In this document: positions 12,811 to 18,434 of the stretch, piece after piece
Numbering within the stretch: the stretch's first letter is position 1
How the letters are laid out: each line of letters starts with the position of its first letter
Source: an uncultured Eubacteriales bacterium
GTDB lineage: Bacteria > Bacillota > Clostridia > Oscillospirales > Acutalibacteraceae
Length of the DNA: 18,434 nt
Assembly (NCBI GenBank): GCA_934465125.1
Contig: CAKSKO010000004.1
Coordinates: 1-18,434 of the forward strand
Direction: 5' to 3'
Notes under the pieces: model-generated
Told to the model about the DNA's origin: nothing
Database searches by the model: none
The model's input: the letters and a program-made list of their open reading frames with translations, nothing else
Program-made: the position numbers and the translations under genes

Positions 12811-13086
12811 TTATCGGCCCCGGTATGACATCACACGCATTTTTCTTTCCCATGCCATTCTGGTCGGAATCTGAAATGCTCTGTGGCACGTTACGCCACC
12901 AATCAGCATTGCTGCCTTTCCAGTTGACGCTGTGACCAAAATATTTTTTCTCTCTTTTTGTAGCTCCTCTACAATTCTACGTGAAATGTAGCTTTTCCCC
13001 ACGCCTCCTCCGCCTGAGATGAATACATTTTCCCCTTTTTTTGCTGCTTGTAAAGCTTTTTCCTGTCCCTTTGTAAGCTTCTCCAT
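12811..13086 (-). pseudogene. truncated Pif1-like helicase N-terminus, 91 aa
   Basis: The first 75 residues look like the start of a Pif1/RecD2-type superfamily 1B helicase: TKGQEKALQAAKKGENVFIS, Walker A GGGGVGKS (25-32), motif Ia VTASTGKAA (51-59), then GGVTCHRAFQIP. All later motifs (Walker B DEVS, the arginine finger and others) are missing: after FQIPT the frame runs only 16 residues (RMAWERKMRVMSYRGR) to a stop. Intact relatives are several hundred residues longer, so this is either a deletion product or a stand-alone P-loop domain kept for another role. The ribosome site (GAGGAG) and operon spacing (5 bp after the KfrA-like gene) are intact. Confidence 0.7.
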
Positions 13087-13091
13087 CTATC

Positions 13092-13895
13092 TTACTCCTC
13101 TTTTTCTAAGCGAGCCTCCAGCAATTCTATTTTCGCCTGCAGTTTCGCATTTTCCCGTTCTACATGCAGTATTTTTGCATTCATTTCCCGTTCTTTTTCG
13201 GTCACAGCATTAACGACTTCAAGTGCTGCATCCTTCTTCGCATCCGATATTCTGCGTTCCATTTCGGTCTGCAGTTCCTTTTTCTCTGTCTTGTATTCTC
13301 TTTTCTGTGTATCTATTTCTGCTTTCAGTGTCCGGATCTGTTCTTTTGCCTCTTGCTCCGCACGGACAATCTCGTCATAACCGGCACATTTTTCTTCTGC
13401 GGCAGTTAGCTTTTCCGCTAAAGAATTAATCGTTCTATCCTTTTCCGCTGCAAGTTGACTAGCGGACTCTGCTTTTTCTATTGCAGCTTCTGCATCCTTA
13501 CTTGCTTGTGCCGCAGCTTCCGCCGCGCCGGCAGCTACTTTTTCTGCAGTATCTTTTTCTCCCTGTAACCGCGCAACCTGGCCTTGAAGGTCTTGTATCG
13601 TTTTATCTTTACTCTCTAATGCTGATGAAAACTGTTCTCTAACGCGTTCTTCTGCATTGCTGTTGATTTCCAGACTATTTACATAGGCGCTCATAATCGC
13701 CTTAACGTGCATCTCATATTCCTCGATCTCCGTCGCCCGTCCCGGCACCGCCTCTTTTGCACGGTTCATTGCCAGCACATCCATTATATGGTTAAATCCC
13801 TGCGCCTGGTTCACCCCGACCTCTGCACAATACTGTCGGAACCGATCGGCCGCGTCCTGATCGACACGAAAATTAGTCTGTTTTACTTCTCCCAT
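13092..13895 (-). CDS. KfrA-like DNA-binding coiled-coil plasmid protein, 267 aa
   Basis: Residues 5-45 (KQTNFRVDQDAADRFRQYCA then GVNQAQGFNHIMDVL) resemble a ribbon-helix-helix or short HTH DNA-binding segment. From about residue 75 to the end it is one long coiled coil rich in Ala, Glu and Lys. This layout is shared by KfrA-type plasmid proteins, which bind their own promoter and help segregation or nucleoid packing. Start choice: an in-frame ATG at 13928 lies only a few bases after the predicted transcript start and has no ribosome site; the ATG at 13895 has CGGGGAA at proper spacing. It heads an operon with the Pif1 remnant and the 52-aa gene. Homology to KfrA is by architecture, not by motif. 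Confidence 0.75.
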   Translation of the reverse strand: MGEVKQTNFRVDQDAADRFRQYCAEVGVNQAQGFNHIMDVLAMNRAKEAVPGRATEIEEYEMHVKAIMSAYVNSLEINSNAEERVREQFSSALESKDKTIQDLQGQVARLQGEKDTAEKVAAGAAEAAAQASKDAEAAIEKAESASQLAAEKDRTINSLAEKLTAAEEKCAGYDEIVRAEQEAKEQIRTLKAEIDTQKREYKTEKKELQTEMERRISDAKKDAALEVVNAVTEKEREMNAKILHVERENAKLQAKIELLEARLEKEE

Positions 13896-13939
13896 TCTAT
13901 ATTCCCCGCTTTCTTTTTTGTTTTTCATGTTCTACCATC

Positions 13940-13968
13940 AAAATATCACTCCCCGGCGCTCCTGTCAA
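13940..13968 (-). promoter_or_regulatory. promoter of the KfrA-like operon
   Basis: On the minus strand, TTGACA (13963-13968, perfect), 17-bp spacer, TATTTT (13940-13945). The start would be near 13933, which rules against using the ATG at 13928. Confidence 0.72.
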
Positions 13969-13974
13969 GTCATT

Positions 13975-14007
13975 GTTATACATCGTTATACGTTGTTATT
14001 GTTATGT
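13975..14007. repeat. helically phased GTTATAC repeats upstream of the KfrA-like promoter
   Basis: GTTATAC at 13975 and 13985, GTTATTG at 13995, GTTATGT at 14001. The first three are spaced exactly 10 bp apart, on one DNA face, just upstream of the -35. A likely site for the RHH-type protein encoded downstream. Confidence 0.6.
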
Positions 14008-14088
14008 ATAGCATACTCGTTTTGAGATTTCGTCATTTTTACCGGCAGGGCGACGCCGACCCACTTTTCCAGCATTTTAGTGAAAAAA

Positions 14089-14123
14089 GAAGGAATCTTG
14101 ATGATTTTTTTCAAGATTCCTTC
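14089..14123 (-). terminator. terminator of the recombinase/restriction-modification operon
   Basis: GAAGGAATCTTGA (14089-14101) pairs perfectly with TCAAGATTCCTTC (14111-14123). On minus it is followed by TTTTTTCA; on plus the exit side is also T-rich, so it may act both ways. Confidence 0.8.
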
Positions 14124-14132
14124 CTCTTTCTT

Positions 14133-16952
14133 TTATTTTTTTGCTCTAGACTCAAGTAATGCCTGGTACATTTTAAATAACGCTGCCACACAATCGGCTT
14201 CTGTCATTTTCAAATCAAACCCATACGCAGCCATAACCGCCTTATCATTAGCCGTATGGGCTCTTCTCAATTCTGCCGGCATTGTAATTGGATCGTATAA
14301 GTCTGCTAAACTGCTATCTGAATATAATTCCCTAGCATCAAGAATTTTTTGTGCTGTCTCATTTATTCTTTGTTTTTGCTGTTCATTAAGCTTAGGCCAT
14401 GGGAAATTATTATATACAATCGTATTGGAATAACGGTAGTCACTTTTAAGCCTTCCACAAATAGTTCTCATCCATGCCATATGTACATTAGACATTAAAA
14501 CGCCAAAATGATATAATTCTGCATTTGGAAGCAAAAACACAAGATCGCTACACAATATATCCGGTGTCATAAATCCCATAGGAATATATCTACGCCTTTG
14601 AGAGGATACCTTTGGTATTACTATATAATTTGTAGTTGGTATATTGGTTGCACCAAATTTTGTTGGTGTTTCTGCACTCTTTCTTGTACTTGCACGATTA
14701 CTATTACTTCTAAATTCTTTTACCGCCTCTACACGTTTTAAGCAATTCGGCATTCTTTTTAACTCTGCCGGTGTACAGTTCCCTAAATATAAACAGTATC
14801 TTGGTGATTGTGCTATAAATTCCCTGGATCCATACCAAAGATGAAAATATTTTTTTGCTTCCGGTTCCTTTTTTATGAAATTCTCCACATCTTCTTTTGT
14901 ATCAAACAAAAAATTCCCATCATCTATTGGCTGGCTTCCTATTCCCATCGCAGGAACTTCACTACTCAATGGCTTACTTCTTGCTTCTACAAAAATATCT
15001 GGCGAATCAAATAAATATGCATTAATATGATGCGCAATGCTTACATCATCACCACTATATATCTTTAGCTCTTTGCTTATTGCTCCTTTACTGAATCCTA
15101 TGATAACACAATGCACATGCGCTTTTGATGACGCCTCACTATCCCACCTAAAAGTTTGATATGCAAAATCAATATGAATTCCAGATGCAAACAAGTTTTT
15201 CCATAATGTCGGTACTGCATCACCTTGTGAAACCGAATTTGTAGACACCAAAGCTACTTTAATATTTTGTTTTTCTATATAATCTGCTGCCTTCTTATAC
15301 CAGCATGATACATAATCCAAATTTCCTACATTTTTCCAATCCGCAAAAATAGTATTAATATCACTTTTTTGTTCTGTACTCATCAATCTTGCCCCAACAA
15401 ATGGAGGATTTCCCATAATATAAGACAAATTTCTCGCTAAAACAACCTCGTTCCAGTCTATTCTTAATGCATTTCCCTCTGTGATATTTACATATGTTTT
15501 TAACGGAAGGAAATCGTCATCGAATCCATAAACAATACTTTTTGTTTCTTCAAGCATCTGTGATTCGGCAATCCACAATGCCGTTTTTCCAACCGTAACA
15601 GCAAAATCATTAATTTCTATTCCGAAAAATTGCTGTATTGAAACCTTAATCGGATTACGTACCTCTCCTAATGTCATCTGTCCACCGACTTTTTCTCTTA
15701 TCACTTCATTTTCCAAACGCCGAAGTGATAAGTATGTCTCCGTCAGAAAATTTCCAGATCCACAAGCCGGATCTAAAAATGTAAGTGTTGCTAATTTATT
15801 CTGAAACTCATCTAATCTCTTTTCTTTTGTTTTTCTTACCTTAATTTCCTTAATCGTTGAAAATTCTTCTTTTAAGTCATTCAAAAATAGTGGATCAATT
15901 ACTTTATGTATATTTTCAATACTTGTATAATGCATTCCTCCGGAACGTCTCGTCTCCGGATTTAAAGTGCTTTCAAACACAGCGCCAAAAATAGTGGGTG
16001 ATATATCTCTCCAATTAAAATTTTCAGATGCTTTTGTTAATAATAATGTTTTTATTTCCTCTGTAAACTGTGGAATTTCAATGCTCTCATCGGCAAACAA
16101 ACCTCCATTCACATAGGGAAATTGAGCCAAATCGTCTTCTAAATATTCATCTCTATCTTTAATCGGTGTGTCCAGCGTCTTAAACAGTTCAATTAATGCC
16201 CTACGACATTCTTTCACTTCGTACGCACTCAAATAATCATGGAATATGTTTCTCTTCTTTCCAAATATACCTGCATCTTCCGCATACAGGCAAAATACAA
16301 TTCGAACGCACAGAGCATTAAGGCTTTTTAATTTATGTTCTCTCTTTTTCTTTTGCTCCTCTGATTCTTCTTTCAACTCCGGAATCCGATACTGTTCCAA
16401 AAAAGCCTCGTAGATTAGACCTACTATATCTCCTGCTTTTATCGAAACTTCAATTTCACGAGAAAGCCGCTGTACATCCTTTTGCACTAAAAATTCCAAC
16501 AATGAATATTTATTTTGCAATTCTTCCAATTCAACCTTAACCGGCTGCGGCTCTTTCTGATTCATGTCGTAAATCCAAATTTCTGAGAAATTACAAGTAA
16601 CAATCCATCTCGCTCTTTCATCAAAAGTCAATTTACTATTATACCGATCCGCTTGTTCGAAAGGTGTAAGATCAATATCGCCGGAATTTCTTATCTTTTG
16701 GTCTAATCCCTTTCCAATGCTTTTCTGCTCTATAATAACCCTTGTCTCTGGAATGTAAATATCTATTCTTTTCGTATGTCCATCAATTACAACTTTCTTT
16801 TCGAAGTTCAAACGTTCTGTTATATTTTCCATCCCTAAAACATTGCTCAAAAGGTCAATCCAATAAGAACGTCCGTCTTCATCCTCTTTTCCCTTCCCCG
16901 TCCATCTATTCACAAATTGGCGTGCTGCCTCTCTCTGTTCCGCATCAGTCAT
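14133..16952 (-). CDS. MmeI-family (type IIL) single-chain restriction-modification enzyme, 939 aa
   Basis: One polypeptide that should both methylate and cut DNA. In order: an N-terminal nuclease region with a PD-(D/E)XK pattern (D64, then E75-x-K77 in VIIEQKS); a helical linker (about 150-340); the methyltransferase with motif I FLDPACGSGNF (392-402), FGIEIN (443-448) and catalytic NPPF (515-518), the adenine-N6 type; then a target-recognition region (about 620-860) and a C-terminal cap with YNNFPWP. The order and length (about 920 aa) fit MmeI. Start at 16952: AAGGAG lies about 10 nt upstream; a longer frame to 16985 adds only basic residues. It overlaps the recombinase end by 8 bp. All catalytic residues seem present, so it may be active; it protects or addicts the host to the element. 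The recognition sequence cannot be read from this. Confidence 0.88.
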   Translation of the reverse strand: MTDAEQREAARQFVNRWTGKGKEDEDGRSYWIDLLSNVLGMENITERLNFEKKVVIDGHTKRIDIYIPETRVIIEQKSIGKGLDQKIRNSGDIDLTPFEQADRYNSKLTFDERARWIVTCNFSEIWIYDMNQKEPQPVKVELEELQNKYSLLEFLVQKDVQRLSREIEVSIKAGDIVGLIYEAFLEQYRIPELKEESEEQKKKREHKLKSLNALCVRIVFCLYAEDAGIFGKKRNIFHDYLSAYEVKECRRALIELFKTLDTPIKDRDEYLEDDLAQFPYVNGGLFADESIEIPQFTEEIKTLLLTKASENFNWRDISPTIFGAVFESTLNPETRRSGGMHYTSIENIHKVIDPLFLNDLKEEFSTIKEIKVRKTKEKRLDEFQNKLATLTFLDPACGSGNFLTETYLSLRRLENEVIREKVGGQMTLGEVRNPIKVSIQQFFGIEINDFAVTVGKTALWIAESQMLEETKSIVYGFDDDFLPLKTYVNITEGNALRIDWNEVVLARNLSYIMGNPPFVGARLMSTEQKSDINTIFADWKNVGNLDYVSCWYKKAADYIEKQNIKVALVSTNSVSQGDAVPTLWKNLFASGIHIDFAYQTFRWDSEASSKAHVHCVIIGFSKGAISKELKIYSGDDVSIAHHINAYLFDSPDIFVEARSKPLSSEVPAMGIGSQPIDDGNFLFDTKEDVENFIKKEPEAKKYFHLWYGSREFIAQSPRYCLYLGNCTPAELKRMPNCLKRVEAVKEFRSNSNRASTRKSAETPTKFGATNIPTTNYIVIPKVSSQRRRYIPMGFMTPDILCSDLVFLLPNAELYHFGVLMSNVHMAWMRTICGRLKSDYRYSNTIVYNNFPWPKLNEQQKQRINETAQKILDARELYSDSSLADLYDPITMPAELRRAHTANDKAVMAAYGFDLKMTEADCVAALFKMYQALLESRAKK

Positions 16953-17541
16953 CGTTTTTTTTCTCCTTCTCCTGCGTTTCTTCAAACTCCTTGAAAAGCT
17001 TATTTAATGTCTGTCTGCTTATTTTCAATTCTTCTGCAATCTGAGTTTTATTCACCTTACGCGTCATATATTTCGTATAATACTTTTCAATATCCGGAAT
17101 GACTATTTTTTTTCGCCCTTTATATTTACCTTCTCGTTTGGCAATCGCGATCCCTTCTCGTTGCCGTTCCAATATTATGTCTCTTTCAAATTCTGCGATG
17201 GCAGCCATCATATTTCTCTGCAAGCGGCCGGCCGGCGTTGTTGCATCAAACTTTTCTTTTAGGCTTACGAATCCAACTCCCTTTTCTTCTATCTTCCGTA
17301 CGATAGAAAGCAGGTCTTCGGTTGATCTTCCCAGTCTTGTAAACTCCTCCACATATACAATATCACCTTCCCGCATATATTCTAGCATCTCCTGTAGCTT
17401 AGGGCGCTTTGTATTTTTTCCACTTACCTTTTCTACAAAATACCTATCAATGTTATAACCTTTCAATGCTTCTCTTTGTCTGGCTTCGTTCTGATCCAAA
17501 CTAGAAACTCTAAGATACGCCAATTTTTGTCCTTTTTCCAT
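16945..17541 (-). CDS. small serine recombinase (resolvase/invertase family), 198 aa
   Basis: Catalyses site-specific recombination through a 5'-phosphoserine link. Seen: YLRVSSLDQ (residues 9-17) with catalytic S13 and R11; the EFTRLGRST block (66-74) giving R69 and R72; the E-helix region TTPAGRLQRNMMAAIAEFER (101-120); KGRK hinge (141-144); and a C-terminal HTH (KTQIAEELKISRQTLNKLF, about 165-183). Length and domain order are those of Tn3 resolvases and invertases. Start at 17541 has GGTGAG upstream; the GTG at 17550 lies within that site. It overlaps the restriction-modification gene, so the two are co-transcribed. It may resolve plasmid multimers, or move or invert an adjacent segment; no res-like site was identified. 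Confidence 0.9.
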   Translation of the reverse strand: MEKGQKLAYLRVSSLDQNEARQREALKGYNIDRYFVEKVSGKNTKRPKLQEMLEYMREGDIVYVEEFTRLGRSTEDLLSIVRKIEEKGVGFVSLKEKFDATTPAGRLQRNMMAAIAEFERDIILERQREGIAIAKREGKYKGRKKIVIPDIEKYYTKYMTRKVNKTQIAEELKISRQTLNKLFKEFEETQEKEKKNDD

Positions 17542-17664
17542 TTCTCTCACCCATTTGTTAAAATAGCTTCTTTAATATTACTTTACATTTTGTCTAAAAA
17601 ATGGTTTTTCAACTCTAATTTAACATATTTCCCTGTGATCCACAATGTTCAAATAGGGTATAGT

Positions 17665-17952
17665 CTACTTCTCCCACAGTGTTTTGTCAAATGCCTCCCA
17701 GGCGCTCCCGGATCGCAAGTCTTCTTTAAGGTCAAAGGCTGTTGCAAGAGGAGCAAGCTCAGGATTACTTCGCGCCGCTTTGATTTTAGCTGCGTCTTCA
17801 GGATCGAGATCTTTAAGCCGTGTTTTCAAAGTATAGGCAAGCCCTTTTTTAGTTTTGATACGATTTACACGGGCCATCCCTTTCTGAATTTCACGTCTTA
17901 CAGCATCGACCGCTTCATTTGCCTTCATAACAACGTGAAAATGGTCGATCGC
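17665..17952 (-). pseudogene. ISL3-family transposase fragment
   Basis: An internal piece of about 95 codons of an ISL3 transposase. It begins AIDHFHVVMKANEAVD (the DHFHV block before the long insertion typical of the family) and ends with DLKEDLRSGSAWEAFDKT. The N-terminal zinc-binding part and the rest of the DDE domain are missing. The frame begins next to a stop exactly where homology ends (17952/17953), marking the junction with the ISLre2 remnant. Not functional. Confidence 0.75.
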
Positions 17953-18425
17953 CTATCTTGTATTCGGCATAGCATCTGATATCGATTTTTCAAATACCTG
18001 CTGAACAACTGGGCTGGCGCAGTGAGAAGAATGTGTATGGATGCAGTGCAGAAGGTCATGTGAGTCATATGTATTCCGACCGGATGAGTTCCCGTCCGAT
18101 GGGCTGGAGCGAAGCCGGAGCGGATGCGATGTGTCAGCTGAGGTGCTATGTGAAGGATTACGGAGAAGAAAAGATCCTGGAACTGGTAAAGTACCGCCGG
18201 AGCCATAAGCAGGAAGAAGCAACGGGAACCGAGGGGATAGCAGTGCGTCCAAACAGGGGATATATGAGGAGTCTGTTACTCCACAGTCATGACAATGACA
18301 GGGTATACATCGAAAAGCTGCAGGCAACCATCCCGAGTATAGACATCCGGAAAAAGCTTGCGCTCTCTTTTCATAGCTGGAACAGTGTCATCATCCCAGA
18401 CAGTCTTCAGCACCTTTTTATATAA
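17953..18425 (+). pseudogene. ISLre2-family transposase C-terminal remnant
   Basis: The end of an ISLre2 (UPF0236-type) transposase. The open part from 18033 carries the family signature YGCSAEGHVSHMYSDRMSSR followed by PMGWSEAGAD, and later IPSIDIRKKLALSF near the end. Upstream the homology goes on in other frames: KYLLNNWAGAVRRM is read in a different frame (about 17991-18033), and SDIDF before it in another, with the break at the T-run 17986-17990. So there are at least two frameshifts and the N-terminal three-quarters are absent. Inactive relic abutting the ISL3 fragment. Confidence 0.8.
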
Positions 18426-18434
18426 GAACTTTAT

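Noticed and set aside
12811..12889. Longer N-terminal extension of the 52-aa gene overlapping the Pif1 remnant
   Set aside because: No ribosome site at the upstream start, while the internal ATG at 12757 has a good one.

Overview
The window reads as a mobile, plasmid-like segment from a low-GC Firmicute, most likely a gut Clostridia/Lachnospiraceae host. The reasons are: AT-rich non-coding DNA, strong AGGAGG ribosome sites, a DUF5688-type gene and an ArdC-like gene of the kind common in that family, and a backbone made of partition, mobilisation and recombination genes. I recognise no replication initiator, so this may be part of a larger replicon. No tRNA, rRNA or CRISPR array was seen.

Left part (1-3250). 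An unknown 155-aa gene (-) with a near-consensus promoter is followed by what I read as a type I toxin-antitoxin locus of Fst/par layout at 977-1288. It has a 27-aa membrane peptide, a bidirectional terminator, an antisense RNA fired by a TTGCAA-17-TATAAT promoter, and a 30-bp direct repeat that lets the antisense RNA cover the toxin start. Next comes a two-gene minus-strand module of unknown function (325 aa and an overlapping 106 aa), divergent from a plus-strand pair of small genes (28-aa hydrophobic peptide and 63 aa).

Middle (3250-9740). An ArdC-like gene and a DUF5688 gene (-) are preceded by a long inverted duplication and a run of hairpins. An unknown 216-aa gene follows behind a promoter overlain by three copies of a 9-mer. 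A 102-aa gene comes next. Then a mobilisation unit: a ~145-bp hairpin (candidate oriT), a MobV relaxase, and directly behind it a VirD4/TraG-type coupling ATPase that ends in a strong terminator. No other secretion gene is visible.

9740-10740 has no convincing gene. It starts at a near-consensus promoter (TTGACG-16-TATAAT), contains at least ten local helices and ends at a classical intrinsic terminator. It is my main candidate for an undescribed or rare large structured RNA. Its 5' hairpin also contains, on the minus strand, the string TAAGTGCGCCC, which resembles the nick core of IncQ/MOBQ-type transfer origins.

10840-14000 is the maintenance region: parA and a small ribbon-helix-helix parB with eight copies of a 17-bp AT-rich palindrome (three upstream, five downstream), an XRE-type regulator, and a convergent minus operon with a KfrA-like DNA-binding coiled-coil protein, a truncated Pif1-like P-loop protein and a 52-aa gene.

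14080-18434 holds a serine recombinase whose gene overlaps an MmeI-family single-chain restriction-modification enzyme (-), then an IS graveyard in which an ISL3 transposase fragment abuts a frameshifted ISLre2 transposase remnant.
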